From assembly GCF_038049935.1 (NCBI RefSeq), contig NZ_CP145886.1, positions 2,736,501 to 2,800,500 on the forward strand: a stretch of 64,000 nt of DNA. Direction: 5' to 3'. Positions within the stretch are counted from its first letter, which is position 1, and each line of letters begins with the position of its first letter. Positions 16,831-24,599 of the stretch are shown here, in pieces. The position numbers were made by a program, and so were the translations under genes. The DNA comes from Rossellomorea sp. y25 (GTDB lineage Bacteria > Bacillota > Bacilli > Bacillales > Bacillaceae_B). The notes below the pieces were generated by a model. The model saw only the letters and a program-made list of their open reading frames with translations, did no database searches and was not told the origin of the DNA.

Positions 16831-17388
16831 CTACTCATTCTTCCACTGCTCTTCTTCGACGACCCATTGCAGATCATGGAATGTAATCGCCCTAATTTCA
16901 AAAGATGGATCGGACTCTTTCTTTTTCTTCGCTTCTTGATAGAAGTACTTAGGTGATCCTTCTTTTTCTTCATCATACAGTATCACCAACGTTTGGCTTT
17001 TTTGCAAGAATAATTGATTTTTGTTTCGAAACTGCTGAGGACTTTTATAGGGTTCTTTCGAGATTGATTCGACAAAATCCGCTTGAGAAAGGATGAGTTC
17101 ATAGTATTCTTTATTCTGGTCGTTCCAGTTTTCCTCTTGAGATAAAAAAGGAGTCAGTATAGCCAGTTTAAGATCAGGATAATCTTCTTGAAGTTCAAAC
17201 ACCACTTCTGCCCCCCAAAGTTCAACGCCAAGCTGCCCACTAATGAGTATCCATTCTAATTCTTCATTCAATAGAGATACTAATTCTTTCTTTAGAGCTT
17301 GCTTTATGTAGTAAACCGCTTTGTCATCCTGCTTGAAAATTCCTAACTCAAAGGATTTATATCCGGTTATGCATGCAACATTACTCAA
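16831..17388 (-). CDS. ypsA: SLOG-fold protein YpsA (DUF1273)
   Basis: 185 residues from a TTG at 17388, which sits 8 bases after GAAGGAG and gives the family N-terminus '(V)[18 protein letters not shown]'. The Rossmann-like SLOG fold is predicted to bind a nucleotide or nucleotide-derived ligand; '[15 protein letters not shown]' is the conserved glycine/Glu segment. In B. subtilis and Staphylococcus, YpsA affects cell division and interacts genetically with GpsB, its neighbour here. A longer frame with an upstream ATG lacks a binding site. Confidence 0.93.
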   Translation of the reverse strand: MSNVACITGYKSFELGIFKQDDKAVYYIKQALKKELVSLLNEELEWILISGQLGVELWGAEVVFELQEDYPDLKLAILTPFLSQEENWNDQNKEYYELILSQADFVESISKEPYKSPQQFRNKNQLFLQKSQTLVILYDEEKEGSPKYFYQEAKKKKESDPSFEIRAITFHDLQWVVEEEQWKNE

Positions 17389-17534
17389 ATGCAAAACTCC
17401 TTCAGTAAACTTTCGGGGCAAACATGTCTATTTAAAGCTTAGTATACCCCAATCCTTTACACTCTATTGTAACATATTTCACGATATGCCAGGTCAACAA
17501 TCCTTAATATCATATACTATTTACCATCATAAAG

Positions 17535-17612
17535 AAGAGATGACTCTAATAAGCCTTAGTCACTTTAGCAGAGTAACACGACGTGCCACTCTGCATTTGA
17601 AACTAATCTCTT
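17535..17612. other. Possible three-helix structured element
   Basis: Three inverted repeats nest as a three-way junction: closing stem AAGAGAT/ATCTCTT (17535-17541 with 17606-17612), one arm TGACT/AGTCA (17541-17562) and one arm GCAGAGT/ACTCTGC (17568-17594) with an inner CAC/GTG. It lies in the 257-base gap between cotD and ypsA, after the cotD stop. No clear T-run follows on the minus strand. It may be the 3' end of the cotD mRNA or a small RNA; by-eye folding only. Confidence 0.35.
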
Positions 17613-17645
17613 AGAGGCATCCCTCTGTTATCTTCACTCTGAATA

Positions 17646-17990
17646 TTATCGTCCCATGCCATACGGTCCGAAAGGTGGTCTTGGACGAGGTCCGAATCCC
17701 GGTCCTCCTGGGCCAACAGGTCCAAATCCTGGTCCTCCTGGTCCTCCTGGTCCAAATCCTGGTCCACCTGGTCCACCGCCACAATTAAAATGTTGGTGTG
17801 AAACACTGTCTACTTGTGATTGTGTTTGCGGGAAATAATGTTTATGTTGATACATAACATTATTTACATTCGTCGTGTGAGTTGGGTGAATGTGTGGCAC
17901 CTCATAGGTATTGCATGTATGCTTCACACAACATTTCGTCGGGTGCATGACTGCAGGAAGTACTTGATTAGGTCTTGGTCTTTTATACAT
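17646..17990 (-). CDS. cotD: Inner spore coat protein CotD-like
   Basis: 114 residues. The N-terminal two thirds is His- and Cys-rich ('HPTKCCVKHTCNTYEVPHIHPTHTTNVNNVMYQHKHYFP') and closely resembles CotD, a coat protein deposited late in sporulation. The last 45 residues are a Gly-Pro tail of repeated PGGPGFGP units, collagen-like in composition, which I do not recall in B. subtilis CotD (75 aa). ATG behind AAAGGAGAGCG. A sigma-K-type promoter precedes it. Position between ypsA and yprB matches B. subtilis. Confidence 0.9.
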   Translation of the reverse strand: MYKRPRPNQVLPAVMHPTKCCVKHTCNTYEVPHIHPTHTTNVNNVMYQHKHYFPQTQSQVDSVSHQHFNCGGGPGGPGFGPGGPGGPGFGPVGPGGPGFGPRPRPPFGPYGMGR

Positions 17991-18028
17991 TGAAACGCTC
18001 TCCTTTCATCTCTTAGTCGTTACACTAA

Positions 18029-18056
18029 TAGCCTATGAAAGGGAGAGGGTACATGT
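18029..18056 (-). promoter_or_regulatory. Sigma-K-type promoter of cotD
   Basis: On the minus strand AC (18055-18056), 17 bases, then CATAGGCTA (18029-18037), which fits the sigma-K -10 consensus CATANNNTA. It lies 38 bases upstream of cotD. cotD is a mother-cell, sigma-K gene in B. subtilis. Confidence 0.6.
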
Positions 18057-18097
18057 ACTAATGAAAATACCTATTTTTAGGAAAACAATTCGTTATC

Positions 18098-18199
18098 TTA
18101 CATAAAGCTATATAAAGTTTCCGGATAATTGGTAAAAACAAAAGCCGTTAAACCAATGACGACAAAGAACAAAATTAAGATTGCCCGGTTCATTTTCAT
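18098..18199 (-). CDS. Hydrophobic single-span micropeptide (about 33 aa)
   Basis: Three in-frame ATG codons at 18202, 18199 and 18193; the product is a basic start (MKMNR), a 17-residue membrane helix (AILILFFVVIGLTAFVF) and a short polar tail TNYPETLYSFM. The ribosome binding site (ATGGGATG) is weak, and I know no family. The composition is too well organised to dismiss, and it lies between yprB and cotD, among spore genes. Low confidence. Confidence 0.4.
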   Translation of the reverse strand: MKMNRAILILFFVVIGLTAFVFTNYPETLYSFM

Positions 18200-18325
18200 C
18201 ATCCCATCTAAATATTAAATATTTTCAACACAATTAACTATTTTACAACTTCTTTTGAAAATTCTCAATATAAAAATAAGGAGATTGAACCATTTTTTTA
18301 GTATATTTTAAAAGTTTTGGTGTTA

Positions 18326-19609
18326 CTAGGTTGGAAGGTCTGATTTCTTATTTATTTTTCTGGTCAATCGGCTCATTCGATGGTGAAGTTTCCCTATAAA
18401 GGTTTCGTGTTTTTCGCTGTTCCACTCTTTGGTTTCATACATCAAGGTTTCAAGCTGTTCACATCTATCCAACGCAAGCTTTAAATTCTTTGTTTTGTGT
18501 TCATATACTTTAGCCAGTTCCAGTAATACGACTTTTCTAATCGAAATAGGGGCTTCTTTCCACATTTCTTCCCATAACTCAATCGCCCTACTCTCTTCTC
18601 TCTCTTTTTTGAATTGAAGGGCGAGATGGTGCATTGCTTCATAATTCGGACCATCATTCTCATTTATTATCTCTTGGTAACGTTCTTTTGCCATCTCTCT
18701 GTTTCCCGTGTATTCAAGCCACCTGCCGACTTCGAACCGCTCATGTCCAGTTGATTGCTTATGGACATTCAATAATTGAAAAGTTAAATGCGTATAAAGA
18801 GTGATCAACGACAAAATATCCAGCTCATTATGGGTCATAACCTTAAAAATACCTTCTGGATCTTTACGCTCTATATAATCGAAATAGATCATAGGTGCTA
18901 AATAACCCGGAACATCATCAACTCTATTAAATCCAAGAATCTTACGCTCAACGTTAATTAACTTAACGGATTCCATCTTGTGCTTAAAAAGTCTTCTGGA
19001 TCCATGGTAAAGATCAAAATGTCCGAATGCAGGTAATTTGGGTACATGGTCTTTAATGAGGGTATGCCTTGTCTTTACTTGAGGCCAATCAAACGCTTTA
19101 CCGTTATACGTCACAAGCGTGTTATAATCCACATTACTTAAAAAACTGTGATAGAGAGGTATTTCACTTCCCGGCTGCGGCAAAAAGTGCTGGGTAACGA
19201 TCACTTCTGTTTCTGTCACTTTCCCATGCCCTAATAAAAAGATCGTATTTCCTACCCCTCCACCTAAACCGGTCGTTTCCGTATCGAAGAAAAACATTTC
19301 TTCATGATTAAGACCTTTAGAAGACAATGGATGCTCACCGGTAAAGTCTTGCCAAGCATCCACCGCTCTAATAAAATCCTTAAATGTGTAATCCCCATGC
19401 TGATGATCGATTGAATATCGTTTCTCCCTGACCAGACAAAAATCACCGTCTATATAGTAGGCAGCCGTACCATTTTGTTTCCATAAATCAATAAATGGGA
19501 AATCTCTCGCTTCCTGCTCTATTACCAAATGCTGAACTTTCTTCTCTTCAGCCTCGTCTTCTCTAATAATATGTTTTTTCATTCTTGATAATTTATTTTT
19601 AAGAGACAA
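18326..19609 (-). CDS. mrfB: DEDD-type exonuclease MrfB (YprB)
   Basis: 427 residues from a TTG at 19609 (8 bases after AGAAGGAGGG), which starts just after the mrfA stop; the longer frame overlapping mrfA is unlikely. RNase H-like exonuclease domain with Asp109/Glu111 in 'FFDTETTGLGG', followed by the Asp of 'HNELDILSL' near 270. The C-terminal 130 residues form TPR-like helices. In B. subtilis MrfA-MrfB (YprA-YprB) is a nucleotide-excision-like pathway for mitomycin C adducts, MrfB being the nuclease. Confidence 0.93.
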   Translation of the reverse strand: MSLKNKLSRMKKHIIREDEAEEKKVQHLVIEQEARDFPFIDLWKQNGTAAYYIDGDFCLVREKRYSIDHQHGDYTFKDFIRAVDAWQDFTGEHPLSSKGLNHEEMFFFDTETTGLGGGVGNTIFLLGHGKVTETEVIVTQHFLPQPGSEIPLYHSFLSNVDYNTLVTYNGKAFDWPQVKTRHTLIKDHVPKLPAFGHFDLYHGSRRLFKHKMESVKLINVERKILGFNRVDDVPGYLAPMIYFDYIERKDPEGIFKVMTHNELDILSLITLYTHLTFQLLNVHKQSTGHERFEVGRWLEYTGNREMAKERYQEIINENDGPNYEAMHHLALQFKKEREESRAIELWEEMWKEAPISIRKVVLLELAKVYEHKTKNLKLALDRCEQLETLMYETKEWNSEKHETFIGKLHHRMSRLTRKINKKSDLPT

Positions 19610-19626
19610 TTCGTTCCCTCCTTCTC

Positions 19627-21891
19627 TTATTGAAGGAAAAGATGAAGAAGCTTTAATGCATCCAATTTGGCCGTGTCCAGTGAATGATCCGTTCCAATAC
19701 ACGAAGGACAGCCAGTTTGACACGGACATCTCTCGATCATGTTAGATGTCTCAAGGAGGATTCTCTCCATCTGTTCATACACCTTTTCACTTAACCCGAT
19801 TCCCCCGGGGTACCGATCGTAAATAAAGATCGTAGGCTGTTCATTATGTGCAGCCTTTATTTGAGGGACTACGAAAATATCGCTTGGATCACACATAACA
19901 AATAATGGAATAATCGATTTCAAGCTTTGAGCTGCCCCGATAAGTCCTTCTTCCAGACGCTCCTGACTAAATGAAGCATCATCTTTTAATGAAATCCAGC
20001 TGGAACTCGTATGCAGTTCCTCTTCAGGCAGATGGATAGGCCCTGATCCAATATTTTCGTGCGTATCAAATTTGATTTTCTTGAAAATCGTTGCCATTGC
20101 TTGAACAGTTACGTCCCCATATGCTACATCATACATTTCTGACGTTCGAAGCTTGTCTGTTTCCAGTACTCTCAATTGTACAGCTAGATTGGCATCTGTG
20201 AAATAATCCACATCAACTTCCCTTACATACGCTTTCTTTTCATCCCAATCAAGTTCTTCTACTTGGAATTGAACCCCTTGATGTAAATAAATCGCTTCAT
20301 CGTGCAATAAGGTCATGGCGGAGAAACGGTCCATCTCCCCTATTACTTTAACGGCTGAGGTGTCGGTTTGATCAATTATGATGACATTTTCCTGGGAAGC
20401 TGAGCGGAGGCTGATGTTATGGGCAGGAAATACATCATTCATCCAATACCATTTTTCACCATTCTTATGAACCACCCGCTCTTCTACTAAAAATTCTAAA
20501 ATATCTTCTATGTCGTGCTTACCAAATTGTTCACCTTCTTTAAAGGGAAGCTCATAGGCAGCACACTTAATATGATCAATGAGAATAATCAAATTATCCG
20601 GGTTGATTCTCGCAGTTTCAGGCGTTTGCTCGAAAAAGTAATCCGGATGCTCAATTATGAATTGATCTAATGGGCTTGAGCTTGCTACCATGATCACCAG
20701 AGATTCCCCATGTCTTCTCCCTGCTCTTCCCGCTTGCTGCCAAGCACTTGCGATCGTTCCTGGATAGCCGGTCATGATGCATACTTGTAATTGTCCGATA
20801 TCGACCCCTAATTCAAGAGCGTTCGTACTAACAACTCCGTAGATTTCACCAGATCGTAAGCCTTTTTCAATTTCCCGGCGTTGAGTTGGAAGATATCCTC
20901 CCCGGTACCCTCTGATTGATTTCGCTCCTAATTGGCTCTTCACTAATTCTTGTAAGTAGGTAAGGATAATTTCCACTCTCACCCTGCTTCTGGCGAATAT
21001 GATGGTTTGCACCTTATTCTTCAATAGCTCACCAGCAATTCTCCTTACCTCCAGTGTCGCACTCCTGCGTATATTCAACGGTTTATTTACAATAGGGGGA
21101 TTGTAGAAAACGAAATGCTTTCTGGCACTGGGTGCACCGTTATTATCAATCAAATTCATTTCTGTACCGGTCAAGTTCTCTGACAGCTCTTTAGGATTTG
21201 CAATCGTTGCCGAAGTACAGATGAATATGGGAGAAGCTCCATAAAACTCGCAAATTCGTTTTAATCTCCTGATCACATTGCTTACATGGGAACCAAAAAC
21301 CCCCCTATATATATGAAGTTCATCGATAATAACGTACTTTAGATTCTCAAAAAGAGAAACCCACTTTGTGTGATGAGGAAGAATCGCTGAGTGGAGCATA
21401 TCGGGATTCGTTATGACAATATGCCCTGCTTTCCTAACCTTTTGGCGTATATTAGCAGAGGTATCACCGTCATATGTATAGCTATTTATAGAAGCTTCTG
21501 CCTCTGAAATGATTTCGTTCAACTCAGCTTTCTGATCTTGTGCCAGTGCTTTAGTAGGAAAAATATATAACGCTCGTGCATCTGGGTTGTCCATAATCGA
21601 TTGTAATACAGGAAGATTATAACAAAGGGTCTTCCCCGAGGCTGTAGGAGTCACCGCAGTAAAGCTTTTTCCTTCCATTGCCAGCTGAAAAGCGGAATGT
21701 TGATGGGTATAAAGATTTTCAATTCCTCTTTTTTGCAATGCTTTTTTTATTTTTTCATTTATCTCATATGGCAGATCGACCAATTGAGCTGATTTTTCCT
21801 CTATAGTATGCCAGTGAACTATCTGCTTATTAAAATCATCGTCTTTTTTAAAATGTTCGATCAACTGTTCAAGGTTGTTTTTCTTAAACAC
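19627..21891 (-). CDS. mrfA: DEAH-box helicase MrfA (YprA) with C-terminal Cys4 domain
   Basis: 754 residues from the GTG at 21891, which follows GAGGTG by 6 bases. Superfamily 2 helicase of the YprA/Hrq1 group: Walker A TPTASGKT at 81-88, DELH near 192, SAT ('CTSATIAN'), and 'QQAGRAGRR' as motif VI. The C-terminal DUF1998 domain ends in 'CPCQTGCPSC' near 727-736, a four-cysteine metal site. The pair with mrfB just downstream repairs mitomycin C damage in B. subtilis. A LexA-like box overlaps its promoter region. Confidence 0.95.
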   Translation of the reverse strand: MFKKNNLEQLIEHFKKDDDFNKQIVHWHTIEEKSAQLVDLPYEINEKIKKALQKRGIENLYTHQHSAFQLAMEGKSFTAVTPTASGKTLCYNLPVLQSIMDNPDARALYIFPTKALAQDQKAELNEIISEAEASINSYTYDGDTSANIRQKVRKAGHIVITNPDMLHSAILPHHTKWVSLFENLKYVIIDELHIYRGVFGSHVSNVIRRLKRICEFYGASPIFICTSATIANPKELSENLTGTEMNLIDNNGAPSARKHFVFYNPPIVNKPLNIRRSATLEVRRIAGELLKNKVQTIIFARSRVRVEIILTYLQELVKSQLGAKSIRGYRGGYLPTQRREIEKGLRSGEIYGVVSTNALELGVDIGQLQVCIMTGYPGTIASAWQQAGRAGRRHGESLVIMVASSSPLDQFIIEHPDYFFEQTPETARINPDNLIILIDHIKCAAYELPFKEGEQFGKHDIEDILEFLVEERVVHKNGEKWYWMNDVFPAHNISLRSASQENVIIIDQTDTSAVKVIGEMDRFSAMTLLHDEAIYLHQGVQFQVEELDWDEKKAYVREVDVDYFTDANLAVQLRVLETDKLRTSEMYDVAYGDVTVQAMATIFKKIKFDTHENIGSGPIHLPEEELHTSSSWISLKDDASFSQERLEEGLIGAAQSLKSIIPLFVMCDPSDIFVVPQIKAAHNEQPTIFIYDRYPGGIGLSEKVYEQMERILLETSNMIERCPCQTGCPSCIGTDHSLDTAKLDALKLLHLFLQ

Positions 21892-21918
21892 AGGTATCAC
21901 CTCTTCTATTCATTTTAC

Positions 21919-21932
21919 CGAATCTATGTTCG
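21919..21932 (-). promoter_or_regulatory. LexA (DinR)-like box before mrfA
   Basis: CGAATCTATGTTCG matches the Bacillus LexA consensus CGAAC-N4-GTTCG in 9 of 10 fixed positions. It lies 28 bases from the mrfA start and immediately upstream of a possible -10 (TAAAAT, 21912-21917 on the minus strand), where a repressor would block the promoter. Confidence 0.5.
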
Positions 21933-22068
21933 AAACTAAAGTAAAAAAAACAGGATTACTTTACCATCCTTATCCCATTAGAAAGTGAAGGATCGAAAGG
22001 TGGAGGAAGCTGTAAATTTCTTTACCTTTTTTCATAGAGGAGCTTATATTGGGATATAGGACAAATGC

Positions 22069-22106
22069 ACATATTCTGCAAGTATTCATACACTAGTATG
22101 AATACT
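22069..22106 (+). promoter_or_regulatory. Sigma-K-type promoter overlapping an 11-bp dyad
   Basis: AC (22069-22070), 16 bases, then CATACACTA (22087-22095) is an exact sigma-K match (AC-N16-CATANNNTA). The -10 is embedded in an inverted repeat, AAGTATTCATA and TATGAATACTT (22080-22107, 6-base centre). It lies 30 bases upstream of the Hsp20 gene. Confidence 0.6.
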
Positions 22107-22128
22107 TTTGCGTGAAAGGAGCATACCC

Positions 22129-22572
22129 ATGTCGAACGAGAAAAAAGGTTTTGGTGACCTGATGCATTCCATGAACGAGTTTTTTCATGAAAGACCTATG
22201 AAAGGAATGCTTCAAAGCATTGATGAATTTTTCACATCATCATCTAACCCATTTGGTTCTTTCCCGGTCGAATTAACCGAAACAGATAATTATTTTATCG
22301 TGACTGCACAGCTTCCAGGTATTAAGAAAGAGCAGATTCAACTTGATGTGTTCCCTCAGTACATTACGATTTCTGTAACCAATAAAGAAGAGTTCTCCGA
22401 GGAAAATGACCAAAATCAAATGGTAAGAAGAAAGCAATCCATGAAAAAAAGCAGCAGGACCATTCCCTTTCCAAGGGTAGTTAATGAAAAGAATGTGAAA
22501 GCTTCTCATAAAGACGGATTGCTGACTGTCAGGGTTGACAAAGTATCCGGTAAACGAATACCTATAGAATAA
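22129..22572 (+). CDS. Hsp20/alpha-crystallin small heat-shock protein, probably spore-associated
   Basis: 147 residues from the ATG at 22129 (AAAGGAGCATACCC). The alpha-crystallin domain spans about 45-147: 'PVELTETDNYFIVTAQLPGIKKEQIQLDV', 'RTIPFPRVVNEKNVKASHKDGLLTVRV', and ends with IPIE. The N-terminal arm is short. The promoter looks sigma-K dependent, which recalls B. subtilis CotP, an Hsp20-related coat protein. It would be a coat-associated chaperone or structural protein in the mother cell. Assignment to CotP itself is not certain. Confidence 0.87.
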   Translation: MSNEKKGFGDLMHSMNEFFHERPMKGMLQSIDEFFTSSSNPFGSFPVELTETDNYFIVTAQLPGIKKEQIQLDVFPQYITISVTNKEEFSEENDQNQMVRRKQSMKKSSRTIPFPRVVNEKNVKASHKDGLLTVRVDKVSGKRIPIE

Positions 22573-22591
22573 ATTTCCTATTACCATATGA

Positions 22592-22625
22592 AAAAATGGA
22601 CTGCCAAGTCGGCAGCCCATTTTTG
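22592..22625. terminator. Bidirectional terminator between Hsp20 gene and yppG
   Basis: AAAATGG-A-CTGCC and GGCAG-C-CCATTTT form a stem with one internal mismatch and T-runs on both sides; it sits between two convergent genes. Confidence 0.85.
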
Positions 22626-22630
22626 TCATT

Positions 22631-23122
22631 CTATAGTTTAAATATCCCACCCAAGCCTTTTACGAGAGAGGAAACTTGATTAATTGCCCCCATCATTTGT
22701 CCTGTCGTATTCATCATTTTATTGAAATCTAAAGATCCATCCTGTGACTTGAATGAATTCATGATCGAACTTACTCCTCCAGACTGAGGTTTAGCCATGA
22801 ACGAGGCTTTCGGATATGGATTAGCATAAGCCTGTTGCTCCATTGCTTTCATTTGGTACGGATTGTATTCTTTCTGCTGTAGAGGATTTTCAAAATATGG
22901 ATTCATTTGCTGCTGGTTTATCTGTTGATATTGGTTCATATGAAACCCCGATGCAGGGTATTGGGCTTCTGGTTGAGGATAATAATTAGGTTGGAAAGAT
23001 CCATATTCTGGAGGTCGCACACCCTGTCCTTGAAAGTTCATCACTGGTCCCATATACGTTGATTGCGAATGATAACTTGGATGATAGTTACGCATCTGTC
23101 TCGAATGAAGGAAAGAATTCAT
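22631..23122 (-). CDS. yppG: YppG-like protein, Gln/Asn/Tyr/Pro-rich
   Basis: 163 residues. Residues 1-105 are low complexity, rich in Tyr, Gln, Asn, Pro and Met (for example 'YYPQPEAQYP' and 'QQINQQQMNPYF'), typical of spore coat proteins; the C-terminal part 'MAKPQSGGVSSIMNSFKSQDGSLDFNKMMNTTGQMMGAINQ..' is the conserved YppG domain. Function is unknown; likely sporulation-linked. Start ATG behind GGGGGC. Confidence 0.85.
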   Translation of the reverse strand: MNSFLHSRQMRNYHPSYHSQSTYMGPVMNFQGQGVRPPEYGSFQPNYYPQPEAQYPASGFHMNQYQQINQQQMNPYFENPLQQKEYNPYQMKAMEQQAYANPYPKASFMAKPQSGGVSSIMNSFKSQDGSLDFNKMMNTTGQMMGAINQVSSLVKGLGGIFKL

Positions 23123-23241
23123 ACTTAGCCCCCTTACTTAATATTGGTTACTATACTTTATGTTTTAACTGGATAAATGGTGAAAAGACCCATAAAGATC
23201 TTTCGACAAATACAAGAAGAATGTCGGAAGTTACACTATTC

Positions 23242-23271
23242 TTACAACTTAAAGAAAGGGTTTTCTATGAT
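23242..23271 (+). promoter_or_regulatory. Possible sigma-A promoter of yppF
   Basis: TTACAA (23242-23247), 18 bases, TATGAT (23266-23271), 52 bases upstream of the yppF start. Both hexamers differ from consensus by one or two bases. Confidence 0.4.
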
Positions 23272-23323
23272 AGGATAAATGTAGATGCAACGCAATGAAA
23301 TATAAGTATTGGGAGGAATCAAG

Positions 23324-23506
23324 ATGAACCTGAGTGAACTGCTGAAGAGATATGAAAGTAGTAAACATTATCAAGCAACGGATCAACAAGAACTTCTTAC
23401 AATGGCCAAAAAACTTTATATTTCTAATGAGATTTCATTGCATCATTATAAAGAGCTGTCGAAGCAGATCAATACAATAGAAGAAAAAGCAATTCCAACA
23501 CCATAA
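23324..23506 (+). CDS. yppF: YppF-like small protein (60 aa)
   Basis: 60 residues from the ATG at 23324 behind GGGAGGAATC. Mostly helical: 'LSELLKRYESSKHYQATDQQELLTMAKKLYISNEISLHHYKELSKQI'. It matches the small Bacillus YppF family by length, helix pattern and location between yppG and yppE. Function unknown. Confidence 0.85.
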   Translation: MNLSELLKRYESSKHYQATDQQELLTMAKKLYISNEISLHHYKELSKQINTIEEKAIPTP

Positions 23507-23510
23507 TGTA

Positions 23511-23536
23511 AAGAGGCTGCCCATCGGCAGCCTCTT
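23511..23536. terminator. Bidirectional terminator between yppF and yppE
   Basis: A perfect 11-bp stem, AAGAGGCTGCC with GGCAGCCTCTT and a 4-base loop, between the convergent genes; it overlaps the yppE stop. The stem sequence repeats the one at 10142-10174. Confidence 0.88.
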
Positions 23537-23891
23537 ATTTTTCATTCAATTCATCCAACTGGGTTTGCAGTACATACGAGACAGATTGGTAATGACTGAT
23601 AAACCGGTTGTAACTGGACTCTGGAAAGAAACAGTGAACCGACAGCATTTCAATATTATCGAACGTGTTTAAAATTTGAGGGAAATGAAGGTGTTTTGGC
23701 CTTTGTTCCTTGATCCAAATCAAGGACAATTCCTTCCACGCATCATTCTCCGCCTTTACTTTATCGGCAAAAGGTTTCACTTCGGTGTAAAAGTCTCCTT
23801 TTTCACCTGACTCACGCCTGCCTTTATATTCTTTCAACATCTGCTCAACAAGGACGATCAATTCCCCTGTGACTTGCTTCAATTCTTTCAA
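23535..23891 (-). CDS. yppE: YppE family protein (DUF1798)
   Basis: 118 residues, four-helix-bundle-like: 'ELIVLVEQMLKEYKGRRESGEKGDFYTEVKPFADKVKAENDAWKELSLIWIKEQRPKHLHFPQI..'. Matches Bacillus YppE (DUF1798), whose fold is known but whose function is not. The 'RPKHLHFPQILNT' segment is the family's best conserved stretch. Confidence 0.87.
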   Translation of the reverse strand: MKELKQVTGELIVLVEQMLKEYKGRRESGEKGDFYTEVKPFADKVKAENDAWKELSLIWIKEQRPKHLHFPQILNTFDNIEMLSVHCFFPESSYNRFISHYQSVSYVLQTQLDELNEK

Positions 23892-23915
23892 AAAAAGCCC
23901 TCCGTAAAAATGTAG

Positions 23916-23946
23916 ACAAAAATAAAAAGTAGCACAACGCTACTTT
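23916..23946 (-). terminator. Terminator of the 84-aa coiled-coil gene
   Basis: AAAGTAGC and GCTACTTT pair around ACAAC; followed on the minus strand by TTATTTTTG. It starts 14 bases after the stop at 23961. Confidence 0.85.
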
Positions 23947-23960
23947 CTTATAGATTCAGT

Positions 23961-24215
23961 TTAAGACGTCTTATAGGATAATTCAAGTTTTTGTAAGACA
24001 AAGGACTTTTCTCTATTTTTCATAAGAACGGTTTTAGATCCCGCTTTTCTCTCCACTGAGCTCAATTTACTGTCGATTTTCTGTATCTGGTTCGTTAACG
24101 AATTCATTCCTTCTTGCTCTTCAACTGAGATTCGATCATGCAGACTTTGTTCTAATTGATTCAAACTTTCTTCAATTTCAGCTAATTTCAACATAATATC
24201 TTGTTTTGGAAGCAT
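23961..24215 (-). CDS. Small coiled-coil protein in the yppD position (84 aa)
   Basis: 84 residues from the ATG at 24215 (GGTGGGAGG, 7-base spacing). Two short heptad-type helices ('MLKLAEIEESLNQLEQSLHDRI' and 'MNSLTNQIQKIDSKLSSVERKA') followed by a basic tail. It lies between yppE and sspM/yppC, where B. subtilis has yppD, and may be that gene; the sequence alone does not let me confirm it. Confidence 0.7.
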   Translation of the reverse strand: MLPKQDIMLKLAEIEESLNQLEQSLHDRISVEEQEGMNSLTNQIQKIDSKLSSVERKAGSKTVLMKNREKSFVLQKLELSYKTS

Positions 24216-24408
24216 TGTGAATCCTCCCACCTTTTTTTTGGATTAATACTGTAATTCTCTCTTTATGAACCGTTCCCTTCCCCCTTGACAAAACTAGAAG
24301 CGTTTCGCCAAAGAAAGTGTTAAATGGACATGAGGTTAATTATGTTTCGACACTTACTGAATAAATAAGGTATTAACTAGAAAATAATATAGGTGGAGGT
24401 GTAACCCA

Positions 24409-24519
24409 ATGAAAAATCAAAAAAACAAACAAAACAAACAGCAAACTACAAATTCAGCCCAAACCAAAGCCTCAAAAGGCAACCCTAAACTAGAAGGCGA
24501 AAACCGTCCAGCGACATAA
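24409..24519 (+). CDS. sspM: Small acid-soluble spore protein M-like (36 aa)
   Basis: 36 residues, Lys/Asn/Gln-rich, ending GNPKLEGENRPAT. B. subtilis SspM (34 aa) has the same composition and ends LGGPNRPST. ATG at 24409 behind GGTGGAGGTG. A possible forespore promoter, TGAATA at 24358-24363 with AAATAATA 18 bases later, is a loose sigma-G match. It would be packaged in the spore core. The stop is followed at once by a repeat remnant. Confidence 0.8.
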   Translation: MKNQKNKQNKQQTTNSAQTKASKGNPKLEGENRPAT

Positions 24520-24560
24520 AAAAGCGGAGGCGGCTCGTTCAGACCCGACATGCATGACAA
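24520..24560 (+). repeat. Truncated copy of the 9840-10120 palindromic repeat
   Basis: AAAAGCGGAGGCGGCT is identical to the start of the 126-bp unit, and the following bases (CGACA-GCAT pattern) align with substitutions for about 41 bases. It starts on the base after the sspM stop. The rest of the palindrome is missing and is replaced by the yppC terminator. Confidence 0.8.
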
Positions 24561-24599
24561 GAAGAGACCAACACTATTTTAGGGTGTTGGTCTCTTCTT
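24559..24599. terminator. Strong hairpin overlapping the yppC 3' end
   Basis: Arms 24559-24574 and 24584-24599 pair perfectly over 16 bp (AAGAAGAGACCAACAC). The right arm encodes the last residues of yppC (KKKRPTP). T-rich sequence on the plus strand follows the hairpin, so it may stop sspM transcription as well as yppC. Confidence 0.8.

Noticed and set aside
17603..17806. Asp/Gln-rich minus-strand frame inside cotD
   Set aside because: It is the other reading frame of the Gly-Pro repeat DNA and lacks its own start signals.
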